Shown: positions 14,933 to 23,599 of the stretch, piece by piece
How the letters are laid out: each line of letters opens with the position of its first letter
How positions within the stretch are numbered: position 1 is the stretch's first letter
Assembly (NCBI RefSeq): GCF_039544265.1
Contig: NZ_BAABLI010000008.1
Location: 1-64,000, forward strand
Source of the DNA: Corallincola platygyrae
Lineage (GTDB): Bacteria; Pseudomonadota; Gammaproteobacteria; Enterobacterales; Neiellaceae
Reading direction: 5' to 3'
DNA length: 64,000 bases
Notes under the pieces: generated by a model
Seen by the model: the letters and a program-made list of their open reading frames with translations, nothing else
Told to the model about the DNA's origin: nothing
Database searches by the model: none
Made by a program: the position numbers and the translations under genes

Positions 14933-15193
14933 ATGTACAGGAAGTACGGTATGTCGCGGGCGCACGGACGCGCAGGAGCGACGATGTACAGGAAGTACGG
15001 TATGTCGCGGGCGCACGGACGCGCAGGAGCGACGATGTACAGGACGTACGGTATGCCGCGAGCACATAGTACCCAATACACTTCGTGGGGCATGCATATG
15101 TGCAGGAGCGGCGATACCCAAAGCGCACGCTGTGTAAAGGAAGTAGGGGCGAAAGCTGCTCCCCGCATTTTCGGAGTTTTTGCCATCTTCGGC
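14933..15193. repeat. Dispersed repeat, copy 1: two tandem 51-bp units plus a full-length diverged unit
   Basis: The 51-bp unit beginning ATGTACAGGAAGTACGGTAT starts at 14933 and 14984 and is perfectly repeated. A third, diverged unit starts at 15035 and runs about 158 bases; it includes AATACACTTCGTGGGGCATG, GCAGGAGCG, GATACCCA, GCACGCTGTGTAAAGGA and CTGCTCC..GCATTTTCG. The same long unit occurs at 46031-46190, also directly after a terminator. Short open frames cross it in several phases because 51 is divisible by three, but none has a ribosome site, so it is taken as non-coding. Confidence 0.8.
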
Positions 15194-15258
15194 TGTATTA
15201 TGGTGCGAATGCATAGGTGATTGACCCATTGGTGACTGCCAGCGTTAAGGTTGCTGAA

Positions 15259-15828
15259 ATGAAATTAGTAAAGTTGATATATCTGCTGTTTGTACCACTT
15301 TTTTTTGGATGCAAATCATCGGGGCATATTTCAGATATCGAGGAGTTTGAGAAAACCCTCGAAGAGCCCAACGTGTTTGTGTATCACTTTCTGGGTAATA
15401 GTGACGAGTCTTTTAAAATTCCCCATGCGCTTTACATTGAAGGGATAAAAATTGGACTGTTGAACCGAGATGGATATTACAGCTTTAAGGCCTCTCCAGG
15501 TAGATATCGATTCTCATTGAGAGAGCCGGTACTTCAAGCATTTGACGAGTTATCCGTCACCCTAGAGGTTAAGGAGGGGGAAACATATTACTTGAGTTAC
15601 AATCATGTTTGGGTTGAACCTGAGCTGGGACACAATGCGCTAAACGATGCCTTGCATATGTATACGGCCGTTAACTTAGCCAGAGTAGACTCTGGCATTG
15701 GTTCTGTTGAGCTCGCTAAAACGGGTCCATTGATGGAAAGCTCAACCGTTATTGTGGCCAGACTTGATTGCGATAAATCTAAAACCCTTAGACCCACGCG
15801 ACAAGATTTGATTAATTGCAAATGGTAG
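15259..15828 (+). CDS. Putative lipoprotein of unknown function (DUF2846-like)
   Basis: The 189-residue product begins with a lipoprotein signal, MKLVKLIYLLFVPLFFGC, with the lipobox FFGC. The mature part is a small beta-rich domain: an N-terminal acidic segment, FVYHFLGNSDESFKIPHALYIEG, GYYSFKASPGRYRF, and VKEGETYYLSYN, a pattern like DUF2846 lipoproteins. The ATG at 15259 is preferred because it starts the signal peptide and has AAGG upstream. No partner gene is close. The gene is somewhat more AT-rich than its neighbours. Confidence 0.65.
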   Translation: MKLVKLIYLLFVPLFFGCKSSGHISDIEEFEKTLEEPNVFVYHFLGNSDESFKIPHALYIEGIKIGLLNRDGYYSFKASPGRYRFSLREPVLQAFDELSVTLEVKEGETYYLSYNHVWVEPELGHNALNDALHMYTAVNLARVDSGIGSVELAKTGPLMESSTVIVARLDCDKSKTLRPTRQDLINCKW

Positions 15829-15974
15829 CTGGGAGCGGTTAGTCCTCTTGTTGGGTGACAGCCTTTCTGTAATCTGGTAATTAGACACTACTAATGCAAA
15901 AGACGGCGTCAGCCGCCTTTCTGCTTCGCTCTAACCCTATTGCCAATTACCAAAAAGAGCCCTTTTCAGACTCA

Positions 15975-16784
15975 ATGCAGACTTCAGCCCTTAAATCGAC
16001 TTTTATTCGCATTCGTATCAACAAGCTGTTTGAGCTTTTTGTGGTTTCAGTGATCATTATCTCGGCGCTGCTGGTGGGTGCGAAAACCTATGATATGCCG
16101 ACCCGAATGGTCGTCTTGATGCGCTTTCTCGATTGGTTTATCAGCGCGTTCTTCCTGGTTGAGATTACTATTCGCTTTCTCGCGGAACATCGTAAGCGGG
16201 ATTTCGTAAAAAGCTTCTGGAACGTCTTTGACACGCTTATTGTCTTGGTCAGCCTGATCCCCGCGGAAAACGCCGAACTGGCAGTGATAGCGCGATTGGT
16301 GAGGGTGTTCCGGGTACTGCGGATGGTGTCATTTATCCCAGAACTGCGGGTGCTGCTGGTATCGCTAGTCAAAGCCCTGCCGCAGCTGGGTTACGTGATG
16401 CTGCTGATGTTTATCATCTTCTATATTTATGCCGCTATCGGCAGCACCTTATTTGAAGCGATTAATCCGAATTTATGGGGTGACATTACCATCAGTCTGT
16501 TGACGCTGTTTAGGATCATGACCTTCGAAGACTGGACCGACGTCATGTACGAGACCATGGAGGTCTATCCGCTGAGTTGGATCTTCTATCTGACCTTTAT
16601 CTTCCTGTCGGCGTTTGCGTTCCTGAATATGGTGATTGGCATTGTGGTGAATGTGATGGAGCAAGAGCATGCTAACGCCAAGGCGGAAGCCGAGCAGGAG
16701 AGCGGTGAGCCTAATCTGAAAGATATTCAGCAGCAGTTGAATCAGATGCAGCAAACGATGAAGCAGTTGGCGCAGAAGAAATAA
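15975..16784 (+). CDS. Voltage-gated-type ion channel (six-helix ion transporter family)
   Basis: The protein has six membrane segments in the layout of bacterial voltage-gated cation channels. S4 carries regularly spaced arginines (RLVRVFRVLRMVSFIPELR), the pore loop reads LTLFRIMTFEDWTDVMYE, and a cytoplasmic C-terminal coiled coil (LKDIQQQLNQMQQTMKQL) would tetramerise the channel, as in NaChBac relatives. The filter motif TFEDW differs from the TLESW of characterised sodium channels, with two adjacent acids, so selectivity for sodium or calcium is open. The ATG at 15975 is favoured; a frame from 15894 would add 27 unrelated residues across a GGCG/CGCC hairpin. It is monocistronic as far as can be seen. 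Confidence 0.83.
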   Translation: MQTSALKSTFIRIRINKLFELFVVSVIIISALLVGAKTYDMPTRMVVLMRFLDWFISAFFLVEITIRFLAEHRKRDFVKSFWNVFDTLIVLVSLIPAENAELAVIARLVRVFRVLRMVSFIPELRVLLVSLVKALPQLGYVMLLMFIIFYIYAAIGSTLFEAINPNLWGDITISLLTLFRIMTFEDWTDVMYETMEVYPLSWIFYLTFIFLSAFAFLNMVIGIVVNVMEQEHANAKAEAEQESGEPNLKDIQQQLNQMQQTMKQLAQKK

Positions 16785-16832
16785 TGCTTGGTAAAGCAGA
16801 CGGACGAGAAGAACCGGAATTAGAAAAGCCTA

Positions 16833-17216
16833 TTAATCACTAAATTTTACATTCACCGCAATTAACGGCTCTCTGCTCGCTTTTGCTGCCGAGAGCCGGT
16901 CCAGATAATCTTGCCAGAGTTTGTCGCAGTCTCTGCCTAAGATGTAGAGCAACTGCCAGGGATAAATCCCGGTATCATGGCCATCATCAAACACCAGCTT
17001 GACGGCGTAGTTGCCGACGCGTTCGATGGTGGAGATATTCACCTCGCGCTTGTTGGTGACCAGCTTGGGTTTACCATGCCCCTGTACTTCCGCTGAAGGG
17101 CTGCTTACACGCAGCAGCTCACAGGGAATATCAAACGCAGCGCCATCATCAAAACGCACTGTCAGAAGCCGTTCTGAACGTTGGAGCTTGATACCTGTGA
17201 GCTGAGGTCCTGGCAT
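16833..17216 (-). CDS. DUF971 (gamma-butyrobetaine hydroxylase-like N-terminal domain) protein
   Basis: This 127-residue protein matches DUF971: LTGIKLQRSERLLTVRFDDG, the core FDIPCELLRVSSPSAEVQGH, and FDDGHDTGIYPWQLLYILG. The domain occurs alone in bacteria and at the N-terminus of gamma-butyrobetaine hydroxylases, and has been linked to iron-sulphur or Fe/2OG proteins, but its role is unknown. It is 21 bases downstream of hslU in the same direction, an arrangement that is conserved in gammaproteobacteria and suggests co-transcription. Confidence 0.87.
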   Translation of the reverse strand: MPGPQLTGIKLQRSERLLTVRFDDGAAFDIPCELLRVSSPSAEVQGHGKPKLVTNKREVNISTIERVGNYAVKLVFDDGHDTGIYPWQLLYILGRDCDKLWQDYLDRLSAAKASREPLIAVNVKFSD

Positions 17217-17237
17217 ATGCTGTCTTAAACTATCGAT

Positions 17238-18569
17238 TTAGAGAATAAACCGGCTCAGATCTTCATCTTCTACCAGCGCTTCCAGATGGTCGCTAACGTA
17301 AGTGTCATCGATAACGATTGCATCGCCCTGCTTGTCTGATGCGTCGTAGGAGATCTCCTCCATCAGACGCTCCATCACGGTATGCAGACGACGCGCACCG
17401 ATGTTCTCAGTAGTTTCATTCACCTGCCACGCGGCATCTGCAATTTTCTTGATGCCCGCTTCGGTAAATTCTACGGTGACACCTTCCGTCGCCAACAGGG
17501 CGCGATACTGTTCGGTTAACGAGGCTTTTGGCTCGGTCAGAATGCGGACGAAATCTTCGCTGCTCAGCGCGCCAAGCTCTACGCGGATTGGCAAACGGCC
17601 TTGTAGCTCTGGGATAAGATCAGAGGGCTTGGCCATCTGGAATGCGCCAGAGGCAACAAACAGGATATGGTCGGTTTTGACCATGCCATGTTTGGTGTTG
17701 ACCGTACTACCCTCGACCAATGGCAGCAGATCACGCTGCACACCTTCGCGGCTTACATCAGGACCTGAGCTGTCTCCACGCTTACAAACCTTGTCGATTT
17801 CATCGATAAAGACGATACCGTTCTGCTCAACCGCTTCCAGTGCTTTCTCTTTCAGCTCTTCTGGGTTGACCAGTTTGGCGGCTTCCTCTTCGATCGCCAT
17901 CTTCATCGCTTCTGCGACTTTCAGTTTACGCTTCTTACCTTCGGTACCACGGCCTGCGATGTTCTGGAACATGCTCTGCAGCTGATTGGTCATATCCTCC
18001 ATGCCTGGAGGCGCCATGATCTCAACACCTACCTGTGGTTGGGCGATCTCGATTTCAATCTCTTTATCGTCCAGTTGGCCTTCACGCAGCTTTTTGCGGA
18101 AGACTTGGCGGGTATTGCTGTCCTGTGCTTCTGGTTCGCCAAACTGGTTGCGTGGCGGTGGCAGCAGCGCATCGAGAATACGCTCTTCAGCCAGCTCTTC
18201 GGCGCGGTGTTTGAACTTCTCTGTTTCTTGCTCGCGCACCATTTTTACGGCCATATCGGTCAGGTCGCGAATGATGCTCTCAACCTCTTTACCGACGTAA
18301 CCGACCTCGGTGAACTTAGTGGCTTCGACTTTGATAAACGGTGCGTTTGCCAGTTTGGCCAAACGGCGGGCAATCTCGGTTTTACCGACACCCGTGGGGC
18401 CGATCATCAGAATGTTTTTTGGCGTGACTTCCTGGCGTAACTCTGGGTCGAGTTGCATACGACGCCAGCGGTTACGCAGCGCAATGGCAACGGCACGCTT
18501 GGCATCATCCTGACCAATAATATGGCGGTCCAGTTCGTGGACGATTTCTCTTGGGGTCATTTGTGACAT
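17238..18569 (-). CDS. hslU: HslU ATPase subunit of the HslVU protease
   Basis: HslU is the AAA+ unfoldase that feeds proteins into HslV. The 443-residue protein starts SQMTPREIVHELDRHIIGQ, has Walker A GPTGVGKTE (about 58-66), a variable I-domain (about 105-240), Walker B GIVFIDEIDKV, sensor ARRLHTVMERLMEEISY and the C-terminal LSRFIL that docks into HslV. Length and ends are standard. It follows hslV by 29 bases and precedes DUF971. Confidence 0.97.
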   Translation of the reverse strand: MSQMTPREIVHELDRHIIGQDDAKRAVAIALRNRWRRMQLDPELRQEVTPKNILMIGPTGVGKTEIARRLAKLANAPFIKVEATKFTEVGYVGKEVESIIRDLTDMAVKMVREQETEKFKHRAEELAEERILDALLPPPRNQFGEPEAQDSNTRQVFRKKLREGQLDDKEIEIEIAQPQVGVEIMAPPGMEDMTNQLQSMFQNIAGRGTEGKKRKLKVAEAMKMAIEEEAAKLVNPEELKEKALEAVEQNGIVFIDEIDKVCKRGDSSGPDVSREGVQRDLLPLVEGSTVNTKHGMVKTDHILFVASGAFQMAKPSDLIPELQGRLPIRVELGALSSEDFVRILTEPKASLTEQYRALLATEGVTVEFTEAGIKKIADAAWQVNETTENIGARRLHTVMERLMEEISYDASDKQGDAIVIDDTYVSDHLEALVEDEDLSRFIL

Positions 18570-18598
18570 GGGATAATCCTGTAGATTAACAACGCCTA

Positions 18599-19132
18599 TT
18601 AGGCGTCGTTACCATCAATCTCTTCGACAGTGTGGAAGCTGTTGGTGAATACGCAAATGTCGCCGGCAATGGTGAGTGCTTTTTCGGCGATCTCTTTGGC
18701 TTCCAACTCGGTGTTCTCAAGTAGCGCCAAGGCTGCTGCTTGGGCAAAGGGGCCACCGGAGCCAATGGCGATCAGATCGTGTTCGGGCTGAACCACATCA
18801 CCATTACCGGTAATAATTAGAGAGCTTTCGCTGTCAGCGACAGCGAGCAGGGCTTCGAGTCGGCGCAGAGCGCGGTCAGAGCGCCAGTCTTTGGCCAGCT
18901 CAACGGCCGCTTTTTGAAGATGGCCTTGGTGCATCTCCAGCTTGGCTTCAAAACGTTCAAATAGGGTAAAGGCATCTGCGGTACCGCCAGCAAAACCGCC
19001 GATCACGCGGTTGTTATAGAGGCGGCGAACTTTGCGAGCATTGCCTTTCATTACGGTGTTGCCGAGGGAAACCTGGCCGTCGCCTGCAATCACGACTTTG
19101 CCATTCCGGCGGACAGAAACAATAGTGGTCAC
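18599..19132 (-). CDS. hslV: HslV peptidase subunit of the HslVU protease
   Basis: HslV is the threonine protease chamber of the ATP-dependent HslVU complex, active against unfolded and heat-damaged proteins. The 177-residue product begins M-TTIVSVRRNGKVVIAGDGQ; removal of Met exposes the catalytic Thr. GGFAGGTADAFTLFERFEAKLE and the C-terminal NSFHTVEEI are as in E. coli. The start is GTG at 19132 with GAGGA upstream. A GGCGGC/GCCGCC hairpin (19151-19167) lies between ftsN and hslV in the transcript leader. Confidence 0.97.
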   Translation of the reverse strand: MTTIVSVRRNGKVVIAGDGQVSLGNTVMKGNARKVRRLYNNRVIGGFAGGTADAFTLFERFEAKLEMHQGHLQKAAVELAKDWRSDRALRRLEALLAVADSESSLIITGNGDVVQPEHDLIAIGSGGPFAQAAALALLENTELEAKEIAEKALTIAGDICVFTNSFHTVEEIDGNDA

Positions 19133-19209
19133 AGAAGGGTCCTCTGGTGAGGCGGCCTGATGCCGCCTTTTCGTTATAGAACCCTATTTGGGGATGGCGC
19201 AGGGTTAAA

Positions 19210-19806
19210 TCAACCCTGCCATTTCCAGATCTTACAGGTGCGAATACCGATGCGAGCTAACACGTGGCGATCTTTTTCTGCTTGGCGTTTGCGCTCGTAG
19301 GGGCCCATCACCACTTTATACCAAGTACCGGATTTTCCTTCTGAGCGTCGGACCATGGCCTCTTTACCCTGAAAGGCGATTTTTGCCTTCATTGCATCGG
19401 CCTGGCTTTGGCTCCGGAACGAGGCGCACTGCATTTGATAAGGGCCTTGGCTCTCTTCAGGAGGAGGCAAGTCCACAACGACCTCTTTGTTCTCAAGCTC
19501 GTCTATGTATTGCCAATCTTCCTGCGGTTTAGGTGGCAAAGGATCGTCATTTTGCTTCGGTCGTGTGACCGGCTTGGGCTGCGGTTTAGGCTTAGGTTCA
19601 GCAACGACTTCGGCTGGTTGACGCTCAGCGCTACCATCGAGTTGCATCAGCAGGTAACCGAATGCTGAAATCAGCGCAGCCGCGATCAGCATCGCCAGAT
19701 AAGGCGGCTTCTTCGCTGGTGGCGTTGGCTTTTTGCTGGCCCGCCCCTTCGTTGCGGGTGAACGACGGGGCTTGGGCTTACTGCGGTGGGCGTAGTCCTT
19801 CGGCAC
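19210..19806 (-). CDS. ftsN: Cell division protein FtsN (SPOR domain)
   Basis: The 198-residue bitopic protein has a basic Lys/Pro-rich cytoplasmic N-terminus (MPKDYAHRSKPKPRRSPATK), one membrane helix (about 35-53), a Pro/Lys-rich periplasmic linker (EPKPKPQPKPVTRPKQ) and a C-terminal SPOR domain (YQMQCASFRSQSQADAMKAK to RTCKIWKW) that binds denuded septal peptidoglycan. FtsN triggers constriction of the divisome. It is shorter than E. coli FtsN (319 residues) because the linker is compact. Gene order argS-ftsN-hslV-hslU supports the call. Confidence 0.88.
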   Translation of the reverse strand: MPKDYAHRSKPKPRRSPATKGRASKKPTPPAKKPPYLAMLIAAALISAFGYLLMQLDGSAERQPAEVVAEPKPKPQPKPVTRPKQNDDPLPPKPQEDWQYIDELENKEVVVDLPPPEESQGPYQMQCASFRSQSQADAMKAKIAFQGKEAMVRRSEGKSGTWYKVVMGPYERKRQAEKDRHVLARIGIRTCKIWKWQG

Positions 19807-19809
19807 GGA

Positions 19810-21564
19810 TTACATCTTCTCCAAGGTTTTAATACCCAGTGTATCTAAGCCAAGTTTCAAGGTCTTTGCAGTGGCCGCACACAATTGTAAGCGGCTTTGT
19901 TTAACCTCGGCGGCAACATCATCTTTGTTTACCGGGCAGGCTTCGTAGAACGACATAAAGTTGCCTGCCAGCTCAAACAGGTAAGCACACAACAGGTGCG
20001 GCGTACCCTTATTGGCAACACTTTGGATGATGTCGTTAAATTGAACCAGCTTGTTGGCCAGCGTTTCTTCTGCCGCTTCGGTCAGGTTGACCTCGCCAGT
20101 CAGCGCGTCAGCTGACACACCGGCTTTGCGGAAGATTGACTGAATACGGGTATAGGCATACTGCAGGTATGGGGCGGTGTTGCCTTCGAACGCCAGCATG
20201 TTGTCCCAATCAAAGATGTAGTCGGTGGTGCGATTCTTCGACAGGTCAGCGTATTTGACGGCACCAATGCCTACAGCATCGGCGATCTCAACCAACTCTT
20301 CATCGGTCAGATCCGGGTTCTTGCTGCGAACCAGGTCGCGAGCGCGTTGCTGTGCTTCGTCCAGCAGGTCGGCCAGTTTTACCGTGCCACCTGAGCGGGT
20401 TTTAAATGGCTTACCATCTTTACCCAGCATCATGCCAAAAGCGTGGTGCTCCAGGCTCATCTGCTCTGGGATATAGCCAGCTTTGCGGACAATGGTCCAG
20501 GCTTGTTGCAGATGCTGTGCCTGACGAGAATCGATAAAGTAGAGCACACGATCGGCGTGCAGCTGCTCGTGGCGGTATTTAGCACAGGCGATATCTGTGG
20601 TGGTGTAGAGGTAACCGCCGTCGCGCTTCTGGATGATCACACCCATGGGGTCGCCATCTTTGTTTTTGTACTCTTCGAGGAATACCACCACAGCGCCATC
20701 GTCTTCGACTGCCAACCCTTTGGCTTTCAGATCGGCAACAATCTCAGCGAGCATCGGGTTGTACAGGCTCTCGCCCATGGTGTGGCTGCTGTTAAGAGAC
20801 ACATTGAGGCGGTCGTAGTTTTTCTGATTCTGTTCCAAGGTGACCTGAACCAGCTTCTGCCACATTTCACGGCACCATTCGTCACCGCTTTGCAGCTTAA
20901 CGACATAGCCGCGAGCTTTTTCGCCAAAGGCTTCGTCACTGTCGTAGCGCAATTTGGATTCGCGGTAGAATTTTTCCAGGTCAGATAGCTCTGAGTTCAC
21001 TGCTTCTGGCTGTTCCGCCTGCAGCTCTTCCAGGTGGGCGATCAGCATACCGAACTGGGTGCCCCAGTCACCAATATGGTTAGCACGGATAACTTTGTGG
21101 CCCAGAAACTCCAGGGTGCGCACCAGCGCATCGCCGATGATGGTTGAGCGGATGTGGCCGACGTGCATCTCTTTGGCTACGTTAGGCGCAGAGTAATCGA
21201 CCACGATGGTCTGGGCGTTGTCAGCCGCTGGCACGTTGGCACGAGGATCTGCGACGATCTCACTGATCTGCTTGGCCAGGAAGCCGCTATCAAGGAAAAA
21301 GTTGATAAAACCCGGTCCGGCGATCTCCACTTTGGATACGCGGTCAGACGAAGGCAGCTTGGCAATAATGGTCTCTGCCAGTTGGCGAGGATTCATCTTG
21401 GCTGGTTTTGCCAGCATCATTGCCAGGTTGGTAGCCAGGTCACCGTGGCTCTTGTCGCGGGTACGATCCACCTGGATGCGCGGTGTGGCATCGGCAGGGA
21501 TCACCTGTTCTGACTTAAGCGTTTCAACGGTTTGTGCAAGCAATGCTTCAATATGCGCTTTCAT
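19810..21564 (-). CDS. argS: Arginyl-tRNA synthetase
   Basis: The class I synthetase charges tRNA-Arg. The 584-residue protein starts MKAHIEALLAQTVETLKSEQ. It has the N-terminal Add-1 domain, the HIGH-type motif in SAPNVAKEMHVGHIRST, and, in place of KMSKS, the segment GKPFKTRSGGTVKLADLLDEA typical of bacterial ArgS. The C-terminal DALR anticodon-binding domain ends LGIKTLEKM. The ATG at 21564 is chosen to match the family; an upstream start at 21738 would add 58 unrelated residues that overlap the divergent exonuclease gene. It is followed after 3 bases by ftsN. Confidence 0.96.
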   Translation of the reverse strand: MKAHIEALLAQTVETLKSEQVIPADATPRIQVDRTRDKSHGDLATNLAMMLAKPAKMNPRQLAETIIAKLPSSDRVSKVEIAGPGFINFFLDSGFLAKQISEIVADPRANVPAADNAQTIVVDYSAPNVAKEMHVGHIRSTIIGDALVRTLEFLGHKVIRANHIGDWGTQFGMLIAHLEELQAEQPEAVNSELSDLEKFYRESKLRYDSDEAFGEKARGYVVKLQSGDEWCREMWQKLVQVTLEQNQKNYDRLNVSLNSSHTMGESLYNPMLAEIVADLKAKGLAVEDDGAVVVFLEEYKNKDGDPMGVIIQKRDGGYLYTTTDIACAKYRHEQLHADRVLYFIDSRQAQHLQQAWTIVRKAGYIPEQMSLEHHAFGMMLGKDGKPFKTRSGGTVKLADLLDEAQQRARDLVRSKNPDLTDEELVEIADAVGIGAVKYADLSKNRTTDYIFDWDNMLAFEGNTAPYLQYAYTRIQSIFRKAGVSADALTGEVNLTEAAEETLANKLVQFNDIIQSVANKGTPHLLCAYLFELAGNFMSFYEACPVNKDDVAAEVKQSRLQLCAATAKTLKLGLDTLGIKTLEKM

Positions 21565-21707
21565 TCTGGACCTGTGGACTGAGCTGGTGTGACAAGCAAA
21601 GCAGGCATTGTAATCGTTTGTATGGGTGACAGACAAACGCCACGTGCCTGAATGGCCGTATAATGGGTCAATAAATGATGAAGTTTTTGTCAGGAGAGAG
21701 CAGCTAG

Positions 21708-23144
21708 ATGCGGATGGCGTTTGTGGATCTGGAAACAACCGGCGGTGTTGCAGTGCGTGACCGCATCATCGAGGTGGCCATTGTCGTGACTGAGGATGAC
21801 AAAGAGGTGGCGCGCTGGTCCAGCCTGGTGGACCCTGAGCAGAGCCTGTCACCTTTTATTGTGGACTACACCCATATCACCGATGAGATGCTGAAAACTG
21901 CGCCGCTGTTTGCGGACGTCGCCGATAGGGTGGCCGAGTTAACAGAAGGGGCGCTGTTTGTTGCCCATAACGCCCGATTTGACTACGGCTTTTTGAAAAA
22001 TGAGTTTCGCCGCTTAAAGCGGCCCTGGCAGGCGACGGCACTATGCACGGTTAAGCTGTCACGCAAGCTCTACCCGGAATTCAACAAACATAACCTCGAC
22101 GCCATTATCGCCAGACATGATCTGCCTAAAGTCGAGCGCCACCGCGCCATGGGAGATGTGGATGCGATGCTGTCGTTCTTCCGTCACGCCCGCCAGCACC
22201 ATGGTGAGGAAGTGATGGATCAGGCGGTGGCTGACCTGACCCGCCGTCCCAGTTTGCCGCCGGGCCTGGACCCGGATATTTTCGAGCAGCTGCCTACGGC
22301 CCCCGGGGTGTATCGCTTCTTTGATGAAGATGGTTTGCTGATTTATGTCGGCAAAAGCGTGAATTTAAGTCAACGTGTGTTGAGTCATTTCTCCGGCCAT
22401 CATCAATCACAGAAAGGCCACCGTATGACAGAACGGGTACGTCACATTGAATGGACCCAAACCGCCGGTGAGTTGACTGCGTTACTGACCGAGCTTAGTG
22501 AAGTTAAGACTCACCAACCGTTTTTTAATCGCCAGTTAAAGCCGGTGAAAAAGGTGATCAGTTATGTGCAGCAAGCCGATGAGCAGGGGTATCTGCGTAT
22601 GGTGAATCAGCATGGGGTCGATCCGCTGACAATGCCGCATCACTTTGGTTTGTTTCGCTCGCAACGTCAGGCGCAAAAAGCACTGGCCGGATTAGCCGAG
22701 TCTCATCAGCTTTGTTTACGGGTGTTGGGATTGGAGGAGGGTGAAGGTGCGTGTTTTGCCCACCAGCTTGGTGACTGCAAAGGCGCGTGCTGCGGAGAAG
22801 AGCCGGCAGAGATGTGGAATCTGCGGCTGAATCTGGCACTCAACAGTATGAAGTTGATGGATTGGCCGTGGGATGAGCCCATGGTGATCTGTGAGCATGA
22901 CACCTTTTCTGATCTGATGGGCTTTCATCTCATCGATCACTGGGTTTTGCTACAAAGTGCATTCAATGCAGCAGACATAGAGGCGCAAACCCTGGTTGAT
23001 GCAATGGACGCGGGTCACCCCGGTTTTGAGCTGGATACCTATCGATTGTTAACCAGCCACGTAATGGGTGGCGGCAAAAAATTTCGCATGGTGCCTCTTT
23101 CTCAGTTCATCACAACCGGCTTTCAGTCAGCGACTACCAATTAA
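21708..23144 (+). CDS. DEDD 3'-5' exonuclease fused to a GIY-YIG nuclease (DnaQ/UvrC-Cho-like fusion)
   Basis: This 478-residue protein joins two nuclease types. Residues 1-180 are a DnaQ-like DEDDh exonuclease: ExoI FVDLETTGG, ExoII FVAHNARFDYGFL, ExoIII HRAMGDVDAM. Residues about 200-290 are a GIY-YIG domain like UvrC N-terminal or Cho: LPTAPGVYRFFDEDGLLIYVGKSVNLSQRVLSHF with the catalytic Tyr/Arg and later Glu. The C-terminal 190 residues include a four-Cys cluster (ACFAHQLGDCKGACCG). It is probably a DNA repair nuclease that makes and trims an incision; the biochemical role is inferred. AGGAG sits 11 bases before the ATG. It diverges from argS. Confidence 0.85.
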   Translation: MRMAFVDLETTGGVAVRDRIIEVAIVVTEDDKEVARWSSLVDPEQSLSPFIVDYTHITDEMLKTAPLFADVADRVAELTEGALFVAHNARFDYGFLKNEFRRLKRPWQATALCTVKLSRKLYPEFNKHNLDAIIARHDLPKVERHRAMGDVDAMLSFFRHARQHHGEEVMDQAVADLTRRPSLPPGLDPDIFEQLPTAPGVYRFFDEDGLLIYVGKSVNLSQRVLSHFSGHHQSQKGHRMTERVRHIEWTQTAGELTALLTELSEVKTHQPFFNRQLKPVKKVISYVQQADEQGYLRMVNQHGVDPLTMPHHFGLFRSQRQAQKALAGLAESHQLCLRVLGLEEGEGACFAHQLGDCKGACCGEEPAEMWNLRLNLALNSMKLMDWPWDEPMVICEHDTFSDLMGFHLIDHWVLLQSAFNAADIEAQTLVDAMDAGHPGFELDTYRLLTSHVMGGGKKFRMVPLSQFITTGFQSATTN

Positions 23145-23209
23145 AATTGCTAGCCCTAGCACTGACCTTGGGATTGGCTCTTCCTGAACTACTAACTATC
23201 TGCTTGTAG

Positions 23210-23500
23210 ATAGTAGCCGCTTCTAACTCAGCTAGCTCAGAGAATGGCAGCTCGTTGCACACTTGCCACGATCAGACCATCAAAGTCCAACCCTTGCCTG
23301 AGGCATGGGGTATCGAAGATGGCAGAGTCAGCGGTAGCCTGGCCTACTTGGCGTTCTTCGAAGACTTTGTGCCGGTTGCCCCGGCTAATGACCAGTACGT
23401 CATCTGTTATGCTTTTCTATATATGCCAGAAGACAGCGGCGATTCGGGAGATTAGTTCTTCCACGGCGATATCTTCACGTTTAACCTGATTCTTGAATAA
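23210..23500 (+). pseudogene. Probable decayed reading frame of unknown family
   Basis: One frame encodes protein-like sequence (ending FLYMPEDSGDSGD, then a TAG at 23453-23455, then FFHGDIFTFNLILE and a TAA). Replacing the TAG with a tryptophan codon would give a continuous C-terminus, which suggests a nonsense mutation in an old gene. No ATG with a ribosome site begins it and a stop lies at 23207-23209. No family was recognised, so this may instead be chance. It is the only coding-like stretch between the exonuclease gene and the convergent lipoprotein gene. Confidence 0.25.
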
Positions 23501-23599
23501 GGTGAACCGGGTGGTCCGCTGAGGGTTGTTTGCGCTCGGGGCCAAATCACGGCCCCGACGCTGGATCCTTATCGGAAAACCCTATCTGCCAGACAGCAA

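Noticed and set aside
14933..15085. Tandem 51-bp repeats as a possible CRISPR array or coding repeat
   Set aside because: Units are directly adjacent with no unique spacers and no cas genes are present. Open frames arise only because 51 is a multiple of three, and none has a ribosome site. The long copy at 46031 lacks the tandem head.
21565..21738. Longer start for arginyl-tRNA synthetase
   Set aside because: The extra 58 residues do not match ArgS, and the upstream part overlaps the divergent exonuclease start. The ATG at 21564 gives the normal family N-terminus.
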